From Planoprotostelium fungivorum (taxonomy: Eukaryota; Evosea; Variosea; Cavosteliida; Cavosteliaceae): a stretch of DNA of 64,000 nucleotides. The stretch covers positions 1-64,000 of the forward strand of contig MDYQ01000011.1 of NCBI GenBank assembly GCA_003024175.1, in the 5' to 3' direction. The position numbers and the translations under genes were made by a program. Positions 19,814-34,887 of the stretch are shown one piece after another. Under the pieces are notes generated by a model. The model was not told the origin of the DNA and made no database searches. It saw only the letters and a list, made by a program, of their open reading frames with translations. Numbering within the stretch: position 1 is the first letter of the stretch; each line of letters begins with the position of its first letter.

Positions 19814-20528
19814 ATGGGTTGGGGCGGCAGAATAGCAGAATGGGTCAGGGGTGGCCCTGAGTTCGAAGTGAAGGACAAGGAGGATTACAAGATGAACCTT
19901 CCTCCACGAGATACACCTGACAGCGAATGGAAGAGGGTCCCATCTCTAGAAGATCAGGCCAAATTCAAGCTGATGGGATTGGATGAGGATGGTCTTGAAT
20001 ACGCTCCCACCGATCAGCATGCAGTTCGACCATACCTGGTCAACCCAACAGACAGAGTCTTCACGAGGCAAGATCGTGAAAGAATCTACCAACAGCGCGT
20101 CTTACGTGATGCAAAGAATCCACCACCAGAGTACAAGAAGATCACCATCTGGGGTATAAACGGCGGTTATTCAACAGAAGCCGCTGCTTGTATTGCTGCC
20201 AAGATGCAGGAGCACGATCCTGATGTGAGCGATGGTGTCACCGTATCACCAGAATGATTGAAACACATAACAGATGCAAGTGGAGGTCCACACTACGAGG
20301 TCATACAAATGGCCAGCGACGGCACAATCGAAGCATATGTCTTATCTGAAACCCGAGACGTTGAACATGAAGCCACCCTTCATCGTCGAGACAACACCTT
20401 ATAAGAGATCACCCACAGCCTACTTGGGAGGGACGGCAGAGCTGGCCAAGAGAGCGAGAGAGGAATACGGCGTTAGAACAGAAGAGTGTCGTTGGATGCA
20501 CATACCCAGAGATAAAGAAGGAGAATAA
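19814..20528 (+). CDS. Unrecognised protein with a glutaredoxin-like C-terminal fold
   Basis: Two exons. The N-terminal half is soluble and charged (MGWGGRIAEWVRGG, LPPRDTPDSEWKRVPSLEDQ). The second half alternates in a thioredoxin/glutaredoxin-like order: strand KITIWGI, helix STEAAACIAAKMQEH, strand MQVEVHTTRSYKW, helix, strand PPFIVETTP, then SPTAYLGGTAELAKRARE, which resembles the GG-x-x-E/D-L element that closes glutaredoxins. No CxxC is present, so redox activity is unlikely. The fold assignment is inference from pattern alone. The intron at about 20224-20273 has a GTGAGC donor. The 5' end is about 135 bp from the divergent enkurin gene. Confidence 0.5.
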
Positions 20529-20597
20529 TCACCCCACACGATCATTTATAAAACATTGTGAATGAAAAGTTTATCGTTAGACAATCCAGAGAGGTGA

Positions 20598-21083
20598 TCA
20601 ACCGCTGTAAGAAACGACGATCTTGTGGTGACCTTCTCCTTCCAAAGACGCACAGGTGAGAGGGGTCTTCACTGAATGTCGACAAAACACTCCTGTTCGG
20701 GTGGAGTGGCAGCTGTACTTCACAGTGAATTGTCCATGGCAGACGGCCTGGCCGAATCCGTTGCTGTCGCACTGGAATTTGAACTGTCCTTTGGCATCGA
20801 CGGCGACGTTCTTTGCCTCACACCAGAAGTAACCATCTTCCATGGATGTGAAGGAAAGAGAGTCGAGAGAATCACCCGAGACGTTGTACATGCGAGGGAA
20901 GTTGGTGGTGGAGAAGCTGGAGTGTTCCGTGAAGACGTGGACCTCGGTGAAAGGTCCTTGGTTGAGAGGTGTACTGTTCAGAACTGAAAGCAGATCGTGT
21001 CCGTCGAGATCTGAGTGAGTAAGGCCTATGGATGCAGTGGCAGCGACGAAGGCGAAGAGGGTGAAGAGGATGATCTGTTGCAT
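20598..21083 (-). CDS. Secreted Cys-containing protein of unknown function
   Basis: An intronless frame of 161 residues with a good signal peptide (MQQIILFTLFAFVAATASIG). The mature part is hydrophilic with N-glycosylation sequons (NST, NVS) and several Cys residues spaced as WCE, FQC, VCHG, SCHS, FCRH and TCAS, suggesting disulfide bonds in a small extracellular domain. No family recognised. The gene is one of few here without an intron. It is convergent with the glutaredoxin-like gene, with only 70 bp between the stops. Confidence 0.62.
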   Translation of the reverse strand: MQQIILFTLFAFVAATASIGLTHSDLDGHDLLSVLNSTPLNQGPFTEVHVFTEHSSFSTTNFPRMYNVSGDSLDSLSFTSMEDGYFWCEAKNVAVDAKGQFKFQCDSNGFGQAVCHGQFTVKYSCHSTRTGVFCRHSVKTPLTCASLEGEGHHKIVVSYSG

Positions 21084-21329
21084 GGTACCTGCATCATCTT
21101 AGGACCTTGAGTGGTTAGACGATCACTTGCCGAGAGAGGAAGAGCGGCTGTGAACTGTTGTTGTTGTTTGGTATGATGAATGCAGGACAGAGACTGTGTC
21201 TTGGAAGTCTGGCGAATGTGTCACTCGTCGTGAGTTCGTTCTCGAACGAGAATAAACGGGTGTATATTTTCCCCGGAACAGCCGTGGTGGACTTCTCGAA
21301 ACTGTCAGATAGACATACAACTCTTCAGA

Positions 21330-24419
<3,090 letters not shown>

Positions 24420-24423
24420 TGTG

Positions 24424-24465
24424 TCCCGCCGATGTGATCCTTTCGAACTAAATTTTTGGCGGGAA
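24424..24465. promoter_or_regulatory. E2F-like sites upstream of MCM4
   Basis: TTTTTGGCGGGAA at 24453-24465 is a near-perfect E2F/DP consensus, about 35-45 bp upstream of the MCM4 start. A second core, TCCCGCC, lies at 24424-24430 right before the start codon. E2F control of MCM genes is well established in animals and plants; here it is inferred from sequence. Confidence 0.6.
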
Positions 24466-24532
24466 TGTAACTCTACAACGCCTGCATCATCATCATCGCG
24501 ATGACCTCAAGGGAACTGCCAACAATGGAACG

Positions 24533-24751
24533 ATGAATAGTGCTGGAGTGAAAGATTGTTCTCACTATTGTTCTGGAACATGGAAGACATGGAAGATAGA
24601 GAGACGACATCAAAATTCACAGTCTTATCGCAAGTGGCGTACACATTCTCTGGGAGAGCCCTCATTTCATTTGTACAAGGAAGACGATCGACAACGGAGT
24701 CTATTCATTCCTCTTGTGCTGTCCTACACCCTCTTGTACATCTTCTCCTAG
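24533..24751 (+). CDS. Possible small tail-anchored protein
   Basis: A 72-residue open frame with Cys/His at the start (DCSHYCSGTWKTWKIERRH), a charged middle, and a hydrophobic C-terminal end (LFIPLVLSYTLLYIFS) that could anchor it in a membrane. It lies divergent from MCM4 across about 110 bp. A second frame with start MEDMEDRETTSKF overlaps it and also stays open. Neither has a recognisable family, and no polyA signal follows on this strand. Confidence 0.33.
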   Translation: MNSAGVKDCSHYCSGTWKTWKIERRHQNSQSYRKWRTHSLGEPSFHLYKEDDRQRSLFIPLVLSYTLLYIFS

Positions 24752-24803
24752 TTGTCACGATCAGAAGAGACAGCTGTATACTTTTTTATTCAAGATCCAA
24801 CTT

Positions 24804-25682
<879 letters not shown>

Positions 25683-25750
25683 GGTAGATACTGGATGCAG
25701 GGTCAGACATCTCAAGACCTCTTCTCGATGATCCTCACCTGGATGAGCAA

Positions 25751-25806
25751 CACGTGTTGTGTGGAAAAATGGCGGGCAGGTTTCGAAACCCTTTTTGCGC
25801 GGGAAA
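25751..25806. promoter_or_regulatory. PCNA promoter: E-box and E2F-like sites
   Basis: Reading left to right: CACGTG (25751-25756), AAATGGCGGG (25767-25776) and TTTTTGCGCGGGAAA (25792-25806). The last is a textbook E2F site. They lie 70-125 bp upstream of the PCNA start, just ahead of the inferred 5'UTR intron donor. Function is inferred. Confidence 0.62.
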
Positions 25807-26129
25807 TTCTTCTTCGGGAATCTTCGAACTACAACTCAACAGATGTATGTAACGGTCTCAACAAAAATAAAAAGGTCTTTTTGATACATTTCATCTCCCT
25901 TCACTTGAACTGAAGACAAAGCCTGACCGATATGAGATAGCTGAGGAGATGTTCTGGTATGGAGAAAAGGAGAAGATATTTCCAGCCGGAAGGCCATTTG
26001 GCGGGTTGTATTGAAAATTGGTTGGTTGATGCGATGACACCATTGAGAGTCGGCTCTTTTCACGACAGACGGAGGGCTCCGCGTTAGAAATCAAGCTTTG
26101 TATCGTAGGCCCAGTGGGTGCAATTCATC
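25807..26129. other. Intergenic region between PCNA and the NT-C2 gene
   Basis: Divergent promoter space. The minus strand contains a short frame of about 51 residues starting near 26043 (NPPNGLPAGNIFSFSPYQNI) that reads like coding sequence, and a second overlapping open frame, but no start context, partner exon or polyA signal could be fixed. A forward AATAAA occurs at about 25866. A tiny minus-strand gene here is possible but unproven. Confidence 0.3.
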
Positions 26130-29100
26130 ATGTTCAAAAAGAAGAACAAGGATAACCTTGTCAAAATCCAATTCAGTATCCTCTCTTTCTATTGATTTAG
26201 CCTCGTTTGCCTTGACCACACAAAGACATACACTTTCTTTCATTGAAAGATATACCCGCTGGTCTGTCAGGAAAAGAGTTATACATCGAATGCAAGAGAG
26301 GAAAGAAGCCGGCAAATCACAAGAACACGAGGCACTTTTCAGTCAAAGACAAAGAGTACGACATCAATGACAATCTGTCTTTCGCTTGCTCTCTCGAGAA
26401 GAAAGATAAGAGATATGAACCCAAAAAGAAGATCATGTTTTCCCTGATGGACGTGAGAAACATCTCCATTCCAATTCATCTCTGTGACATTCCATCAGGA
26501 AGACAAGAGAACGAAGAAGGCCGAATTAGTATCCCGTGCAGAGATCGATCTGTCCGTCTACGCAGAACCGGGCACCATTCGAAGTGAACCGGTGACTCTG
26601 ATGACCAAAGACAAGAAGAAGGCGGGAGTCCTTCACATTCGAATCGAATCCGTCCCTCTCAGGATGAACGGTAAGGCCGTCGTACCCGTGTCACAAGAGG
26701 CCGCACCGACTGGAAAGGAGAGGATCAACATCGGTGGACAGAGCTATCAACTCCAGACATCCGATGAGGTGGAGTCTCACCTGCCATGGAGATGCAGATG
26801 GTGACACGATGAGCAGATCACAGAGACGCAGGGAAGTGATGACGAAGGAGAATCAGATTTCCCCGATGAAGATCAACCGTCTCTCGCTCAGAAGAGACTG
26901 AGCATGAGAGTCCCCAGAGGTGTGTCCACCACCAGCGCGGGTTCCATCCAATCTTCTGCCACCGATTCTGCCCTCCAAGACATGAAGAAGGACAACTATA
27001 GGATGTCGAAGAGAGTCGAAAAGTTGGAATTGGAGCTCAAGGAAGCGAGAGAGACCAAGGGAAATGCCCTGGAGGACTCTGAGAATGCAGATCTGAGGAG
27101 GGATAAGAGCAGACTGGAGGCTAAGGTGATGAATGGTGATGATGGGATGACTGATGAGAGAAGGTGTCCAAGTTACAGCAGGAGTTGATGGATCTCAGAA
27201 CAAGCTCTCCAGTCATGACGAGAGAGAGTGGAACGTGAGTGATGTTCTATGTCTTAGTACAGATATCATCTGTCTTATATGCATACAATCGGATGAGTCT
27301 GCATGTGGAGTGATGAACGATAGATCGGCATCGTCTGCTGCGATGGAGATGGAGAAACAATTGACAGCTGTTCTGGAAGAGAAGAGAAAGGTGGAAGATG
27401 AGTTGGAGGATTCGAAGAGAAATCTGAGACGAGAGACTTCCTCCCACAATCAACTGAAGGATGAGATGGAGCAATTGAACAGAAAGTACAGAGATCTGGA
27501 GAAGCAGAGTGAGGATGGACACAGAGATAGAGGAGATGATGTGAGTCATACTATGTTCGAACGGGAGCTCTTCTAACCAATAATCAGTTGGAGCGAAAAC
27601 AGAAGGAGTTGAATGCCAGAGAGAAGCAGATCATCGAATTAGAAGTTCAGTTGAAGAGCTACAAGGTGAGAACGAAGAGAGAGAAGAGACACTGAACGAC
27701 AGAAGGAAGCGGAGAGCAACCGAGAGCAATCCCAAAACGAGAGAGACAGCGACAAGGAGAGGAAACTGAGAGAATACGAAATCAAAGTGAGGAACGCAGA
27801 GAGTGAAACGGCCAGATTGAACGACGAGGTGAGAGGAGAACGATGCACTCTGACTGAGGGATGAAATAGATCGCGGCACTGAAGAGGGCGAGCATCGATC
27901 ACAACGAGAAGAACGAGAGCCTGAGAGAGGAGAAGGAGAGGTACAGGATGGAGTGTGAAGCGGCCAAGAGGGAAGCCACCGAGAGTCGTGAAGAGCTGAA
28001 CGAAACGAAGAAGGCTCAACGAAAGGCGGAAGAAACATCCAGACAGGCCACACAAGAGAACGTCAATCTATCCAAGTGAGAGTGGTACACAGGATCACAT
28101 CCTCTAAGATGAACAGGAGGATCACCGAGTTGGAGAATGAACTGAGGGAGATGAAGGAGAGAGAGAGTGACAAGAGGAAGGACGTCATGTCAGAGGGAGC
28201 AGCGAAGGCAGAATACGAAAAGGAGATGAATTCTCTCAAGAGCAAGATGGAAAAGACTGCCGCAGAGAAGGAGGCACTGGATGCTCTGGTGAAGGAATTG
28301 AACCACAAGATATCCGAGTTGGAGGGAGAGAGAAACACAGAGAGGGGACAGAAGGTGAGAGGAGAGGAGAGAGAGTGACTGAGAGAGGGCAGGATGACTA
28401 CAAGGAAAAAATGGAGAAGATGGGAAGAGATCACGAGAGCGAGAGGGCAGATCTGAGATCGAAGGTGACCGACAGAAAGAAGGAGGCACAGGAGAAGAGC
28501 GAGCAGCTGTCCAAGATAGAGAAGGAATTGGAGAACGAGAGGGAGAAGACGAGAGAGATGAAGAGATTGGAGGATGATCTGCAGAGAGAGAAGGAGAGAT
28601 CGAAGGCTGCACTCGCTGCCGCTGCTGCTGCCTCTGTCGGTGGTTCAGCCGAGGTGATCTCACATTCATCATCTTTACCATCTTCTCTTCATCTCCATAT
28701 GCATCATCGTTCACATCTCCAAAGAGAGTACATGTTCTCACCTTCATCACGATTGATCGTGTTGTAGTTGGAGAACGAGAGGGAGAGGAACAAGACTCTG
28801 GAGAAGAAATTGAGAGAAGTGGAAGAACAACTTCAGCAGACCAAGGAGGAGCATTCTACCCTTGTAGATAGGTGAGAGGAGACAAAGAGGAGAGGGACTG
28901 AGACAGACAGACACGAGAAGAAGCAGAAGGAATACAAGAGAGAGATCGAAGAGTTGAACTCACAAGTCAACAACTCGAAAGAAGAGGCGACCTCACGTTC
29001 TGTCTTGGCTTCCGCAGGCTCAGCCGAGGTGAAGAGTCGAATATCTTCTACACATACCATCGTGTCTACATTCGACTGAGGGTCGACAGCTGGAGAAAGA

Positions 29101-31517
29101 GAGAGAGAAGAGAGAGCAGGAGGAGAAGAAGAGGAGGGAATTGGAGGAAGAGATACAATTCATCAAGACCGACCAAGAGAAGAACAACAAGAGGTGAGTG
29201 AGAGAAGGAGACGAAGGTGACAGAGAACAGGGGAGAGAAGAGACAGAAGGAGTTGGAGGAGAAGGTGATGGAATACGAACAGAAGGTGGACGAATTGAAG
29301 AAGAAGATCCACACACTGGAAGAGCAGACAGAGGAGAAGAAGGACAGAGATGCTTCTGCCAACCAGGAGGTGAAGGTCGACTTTCTTATGATGGATCATC
29401 TATAGTGTGCGTGTGGACGATGAGAGATTGAAGGAATGCAGAGTGAGAAGGAGAGACGGAGAGCAGACGAGATGGAGAGACAGAAGAGCAAGTTGGAGAA
29501 GAGAATCAAAGAGCTCGAGCAGGAGCACAAGGAGAGGGGCGACAGGTGAGAGGGAAGAGAGGAAGAGACTGATGGGAACAGCATGACTGAACAACACGAG
29601 AGAGAGATGGAGAAGATGAAACAGAAGGTCAGAGAGGAGAAGATCAAATCAGACACCCTCACGTCCGCTGCCGCCGTCGCCGTGTCCTCCGAAGAGGTTC
29701 GTCGAAGCATGAGAGATGAAATAGAATGACGTGCGAGCAGATGGAGAGAGAGAAGAAGAGAGCAGATGAAGCAGAGGAGGCACAGAAGGAATTGAATGAA
29801 AAGATCCACCAATTGGAAGAGGAAGTGAGCGAGCTGAGCGACAGGTGAGGAGGGAGAGAGGGAGAAGAGTGAAGTGGAACAGAGCATCGGAGGCGAAGAA
29901 GTTGAAGAAGAAGGTGAACAAGAAGGACGAAGAGATCGAAGAGTTGAGACAACAACTGGAGAAGGCCAACGAGAAGAAGAGTGAGAGAGAGAAAGTAAGA
30001 AAGCATTCCAACACTTGTAGGTGGAGAATTAGACGAAGAAGCGGCGTTGAAGTTAAAGATCCAAGCGAAGAGACTTGAGAAGGAAGTGGAGGGACTGAAG
30101 AAGAGGGTGAGAGGGAGAGAGGAGAGGAGAGTGACGTGTGCAGATTGGAACGGTTCAGAAGGAGAACGAGATGAAGACATTGATTGAGACTGGAGTGTAC
30201 AGTGCTGATGTGGAGTATGATAAGGAGGTGCCCGTGGGAGTGAGGTACATCGTGGAGAGAGTCATGGATATGGGGCTCATCGATCCCATCGATGAAGATT
30301 TCACCAATGCTCTCTTGAATTCCATCCGAAAGAGCTTTGCTGTGAGTACCCACATCCATCATCACATCAATATCATCATATCAATATCATCACGTCAATA
30401 TCATCACGTCAATATCATCATATCAATATCATCACATCAATATCATCACGTCAATATCATCACATCCCATGGATGATGTATCTCACACATGATGATAGAG
30501 GAGTGCCTACGATAGTGAGACATTAACTTATTGGTTATCTTTCACTCTCCAATTGTACGACAAGTTGAGAGCGGAGATCTCAGAAGACACACCCCTGGAC
30601 AAGAAGGTGAGAAGAGAGAGAGGAGAGAGAGTCATCCCATTCAGGCCTTGAAACAACCCTTCCTCATGGAGGACTCTGAATCCCTCGACCCCCTCACCAA
30701 ATTCTTCCACGAAATACTCCAAGTGGCCTTCGACATCTACAACTGCCTCCTCATCAACGTCTGCAGTGTGAGTACATCGTCTATGTGTCCCTCCATCGTG
30801 ATGTCTTCCAGCAATTAGACACCGTCCTCGTGTCTTCCGTGTTCAATGCGGCCGCATCGAAGGGAAAGAAACCCATCGTCGTCAGTGAATTCATCAACCT
30901 GCTCAGTGACACGATCAAGATGCTGAAGAAGCATCACCTCAGTGAGACCATGACGAAGCAGTTCATCAAGCAGATGTTTGTCTTCTTGGACTTGCAGCTC
31001 TTCAACAATCTGATGGAGGTGATTCATTTCATTCATCTGAGATGCGTTGAGACTCAAGTCGAGTAGAAACCGGAGCTGTTCACCTGTACGGCTGGTTTCC
31101 AGATCAAGATGGCTATTTCCCAAGTGGAGTCGGGGGTCACCAAATTAGACAAGACCCTCAACTTTGTCAGGTGAGAGACAACCTCCACTTGAAGCTGACG
31201 AGAGCAGCAAAAACCTGGATCACATCAAAGACGCCGTCAACTTTTTGGTGATGGACAAATCGATCGTCAACGATGCAGAGTCCACGGACATCTTCGCCAC
31301 CCTCAATTCTGTACAGTTGAAACACATGGTCGATTCCTTCAAACCTGACGAGTGAGTTGTGGAGAGAGAAGAGGAGCTGATGTGGTGCAGTTTATCACCG
31401 GATCCCATCTCAGAGTCGGCAAAGAAGACGATCGGAGATGCCGCGAAGAAGAACCCGGACCTCCCACTGGAGTTTGATGCACTCGATGTCAAGCGAATCA
31501 ACCTCACCGTGTTGTGA
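26130..31517 (+). CDS. Giant coiled-coil protein with N-terminal NT-C2 and C-terminal DIL domain
   Basis: The first exons form an NT-type C2 domain as in EEIG1/EHBP1 proteins: MFKKKNKDNLVKIQF, IPAGLSGKELYIECKRGKKP, YEPKKKIMFSLMD, AELVSRAEIDLSVYAEPGTI and KKKAGVLHIRIESVPLRMNG. NT-C2 domains bind membranes. From about 26970 to 30150 many short exons encode long Glu/Lys/Arg coiled coil, so the protein is probably a dimeric rod. The last third is a dilute (DIL) domain like the myosin V cargo-binding tail: LTYWLSFTLQLYDKLRAEIS, KQFIKQMFVFLDLQLFNNLM, GFQIKMAISQVESGVTKLDK and FATLNSVQLKHMVDSFKPDD. There is no motor domain. A membrane-to-vesicle or Golgi tether or adaptor is the natural reading. Over twenty introns; one carries a minisatellite. 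Coiled-coil joins are the least certain. Confidence 0.8.
30356..30470. repeat. 15-bp minisatellite in an intron
   Basis: About seven copies of a unit CATCAATATCATCAC/T in direct array, filling most of an intron of the NT-C2/DIL gene (about 30341-30496). This makes it one of the longest introns in the window. Confidence 0.88.
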
Positions 31518-31667
31518 GAGGACACAGAGATAAAACGTTCTGTGATCGTGTCATCACATACTTTTATCTTCTTTATGAGGACAAATCTTACAGAATGAGA
31601 ATGGAAACCTTGTCGACTTCTCAGAGTGTGCAACAACAACCCATCTTCACTAGAATCCATTTATTCT

Positions 31668-34457
31668 CTATGTGCTGCGTGGCTTCGGGCTGTTGCCTGG
31701 GCTGTAGACCATACGCAGACCCGACTCCATCTCCACTTCCTTCCTCGCGTTCGTTCTCTCTTCTGTGGGAACGGGGTGGGCCTCCTCGGGGTAGATGATC
31801 TCCAACTTGGGTCCGTACTCGCTCTGGGGTCCAATGGCGGGGTCAACGTACTTGTCTGCCTCGGCTTCCAACTCCTCCCTGGGGTACTCTGCGTTGGGGA
31901 TCATGCTGACGGGGACAAACATGAAAGCTCTTCTGAACCTTCTCCTGAGGTAGATGTACCACCCGATGGTGAAGGGTGTGCAGACGATGACGATGATTCC
32001 ATACTCGAAGAACTAGAGGGGTCAGGTGAGAGAGGGAAGGGATGTCACCTTGATGGCAAAGATACCAACCATGATGAGTTGGTAGAGGATCATCATGCAG
32101 GTGACGATGGTGACGATGGTGGGGGTCATCTTGGCTCCATCTTGTGCGGGGGTGATGCTGAACATGAAACTGTACTTGGAGGTCAAGTAAGAGAACCCAA
32201 AGTAGAGGGTGGCAAAGACGCTGATGAGGGGACCGATGGTGAGGTAGATGAGACCTTCTCATGTCAGTGCCTCATCCTTTGATGTCCTTCGATGTTGTGT
32301 GTCATCTCACCGATGGCAAACAAGATGAGCTCCTTGGTGATCTTGATGTTGATGCCGATGGGGCTGGGGATGTCTCTCTTTGCCTTCTCTTCTCTCGTCT
32401 TGGACAAGAACTTGGCCAATAGCCTAGAGATGAGGAAGGGAATGAGGCGGGAGACGAAGAGGAAGTTTCCAGCGAGGTTGACCAACAGATAGTTGATGTA
32501 GAAGGATGTCTGAGCGCTGATGCCCTGAGCCAAGAGGGTGGGAGTGGTGGTGGGGTCAGCGATGATCTTCTGGATGACCTTGAAGATGGTACCCGCAATG
32601 ACAGTCACAAGGAAGACGTTGATGAAGAGGAAGGAGAAGTAGCTCTTCATCACATCGTTGTCTAACTTGGCGTGGGTGCGGGGTGCAGAGATGGAGAAGA
32701 TGGCTGAGAGACATGAGTCCATTCATCATCATCATCATCTCATCATCAAGAGACACTCACCCTTGAGGATGGTGGGAAGCAGGGCCATGAAGATAGTGAG
32801 GGCCAATGAGGGCAAGATACCCTGAATGATACCCACAACAAACTTGGGTAGGATATCGACGACCTTTGCCAAGAAGCTGAAGGGACCCAGTCTGGAGAGA
32901 GTGTCCAAGGAAGTGATACCCTGCAGGAAAGTGACAGGCACGGCCCAGAAGATGAACAAGAGCACCACCAGTGTCAGAGAGATCAACCATCGCACCACTC
33001 TGGCGTGGATGTTCACGTCTAAATTCTGCCAGAAGACATTCTCTGGTTCCTGTTCGAGTCAGATGATGACGATGATGAGGTGAGACTGACGGGGGCGGGC
33101 TCGCAAGTGAGGAAATCGTGAGGGTCCATGTGGTTCGTCTGAGAAGATGCCATGGCAATGGATCTCAAGTTGAAGGCAGTGAAACCTTCACGGGTGTTGA
33201 TGTCGTTGCCCGTCTGTCCTTCGTTGAGGAGCATGCTTCTCTTCTCGTCGATCTCTTGGTCCAATCGGAGGAGTTCAGAATTGTAGTGCTCTTCAGAGTC
33301 GACCTGAAGACACGTCGGTGGACATGATGATGATGGGATGGACGTGTGTGATGATGAGAGTGAAGAGAGTCAAGTACCTTGGCAGAGAGGCCGGGGATAA
33401 ACTTGGGTCGGTGTTGGGGTCTCTCTGCTCCCTGGGCGATGAGGTCTCTGACGACTCTCAGTTTGTCTGAATTCTTTCTCCTCTCGTCCTGCAGATCTCT
33501 GATGTCGTCTGCCTTGGGATTCACAATCGATTTGACCACGTTGTTCTCTGCGTAGATTCTCTGTGGATGGATCAACATCGATGGATGACAAAGACGGGCA
33601 TCGCCGTCTCACCTTGAATTCGTTGTTCAAGGTGGCGCTGGTGGCAAACTGTTGAGAGTCAGTCGATGGAAGTGAGAATGGGATGGATGGACCTGGTCGG
33701 GGATGTTGTGGACCATGACCATGCGAGCTCTTGCCTGTGATGGTGTGAGGAGAAGAGAGTTGAATCGATGGATCTCACCCCATCGCGAGTGAGATCCAAG
33801 AAATTGAGCTTCATGGAATCCTTCCAGAAGAGGTAGATCAAGATGCAGAAGGTGATAGTGACCCAGAAGACGGAGGCAAAGGCAACCCATGTCTTTGGAT
33901 CATTGGAACCGAGATTCGAGAGGGTGATGACATTCATTCCACGAACGAAATTGGGGTCGTCGGCGGCTAGGAATTGGTTCTATAGATCACATGAGAGGGT
34001 GATCTTATCGTCTCTCAAGTGACTCACCGGACCTGTGGCATAAGTGGGAATGAGAGCGGCACAGACGAGTATCATGTTGATGAAAAAGAACCAGAAGGCG
34101 TATCCCAAAAATTTGACGTAGATGGCCATGTCCAAACCTCCATAGTTGGGTAAAATGAGTTGGTTAGTGTCATAAGTGATAGTGTAGGGTATCCAGTTGA
34201 ACCAGCCGTCGGCGGACCGAATATCAGGAGCTATAGGGTCTCTTCCGAAACTGTTCTGTGATGAGAAGATCCTTCAAAAATGCATTGACTCACTTTGTTG
34301 CATAAGCCTTTCTGTAGAAGAAAGAAGGGTAACGGTTTCTTATCACATTCCATACGATGCAAACGATGACTATGGTGGCTCCTGCAACGGCCAGGGAAGA
34401 ATACAGTTCATTAGGGTTTCCCGCAGTAGAGTCCGGACTGTTAGCAGTTCCAGACAT
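31668..34457 (-). CDS. CSC1/OSCA-type mechanosensitive cation channel
   Basis: Large multi-pass protein of the DUF221/anoctamin-related CSC1 family. After a short outside segment the first helix is LYSSLAVAGATIVIVCIVWN, followed by the family block RNRYPSFFYRKAYATK, then MAIYVKFLGYAFWFFFINMI. Later exons contain ANSVILHNI-type linker text (MVHNIPDQ), the cytosolic RNA-recognition-like domain, and hydrophobic helices such as NVFWQNLDVNIHARVVRWLI, LPSLALTIFMALLPTILK and FNTFHLVNLAGNFLFVSRLI-like stretches ending with FRRAFMFVPVSMIPNAEYPR and an acidic tail. CSC1/OSCA/TMEM63 proteins open on membrane stretch or hyperosmotic stress and pass Ca2+. About ten introns. The ATG at 34457 begins an Asn/Ser-rich extracellular N-terminus, usual for the family. 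Confidence 0.82.
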
Positions 34458-34680
34458 ATCGAAAGTATAAAGAGTGGTACGTGTGTGATGATGTGGTGCT
34501 GGGGTCGTGTGGACGCGATTTCCTTGTGCTCATCTCAAAGCACAAAGATCTGGCGTGGCGTAGGACCAGATTTCGTCCATATTTCACTCTGTTTTCTCAA
34601 AAAAGACGTCCTGATAATTATATATCATTTGTTCCTGGTACGTGTGTCCCTTTAGTAGCACAGATCTGGAGGATCAACAG

Positions 34681-34821
34681 ATGAAAATGAATGATAATAG
34701 AGGCACAATGGAAGCTAAGCCCACAGAAGGGAGATCAACACGGGCGTTGTGTGAGATCGCAGGCTGGGCCGAAGAAAAGCGTGACGATATCACACCTTTG
34801 CCCAAGCCGAGTCCAAAGTAG
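34681..34821 (+). CDS. Very small possible gene or terminal exon
   Basis: An uninterrupted 46-codon frame from an ATG (MKMNDNRGTMEAKPTEGRST to PLPKPSPK) between the divergent CSC1 start and the P450 3' end. Charged and Pro-rich, codon choice like the neighbours. No polyA signal or partner exon was found, so chance is possible. Confidence 0.25.
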   Translation: MKMNDNRGTMEAKPTEGRSTRALCEIAGWAEEKRDDITPLPKPSPK

Positions 34822-34887
34822 GAACACCTTTTGAGTTACTTGGATCTCCCAAGCCACCCACACACGAGTCAACGAACGTCACACCGT

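Noticed and set aside
27631-28055. Long hydrophobic minus-strand frames over the coiled-coil exons
   Set aside because: Antisense of Glu/Lys/Arg codons gives Leu/Phe/Ser-rich frames automatically. The same applies to similar frames at 10045-10860 and 28190-29890.
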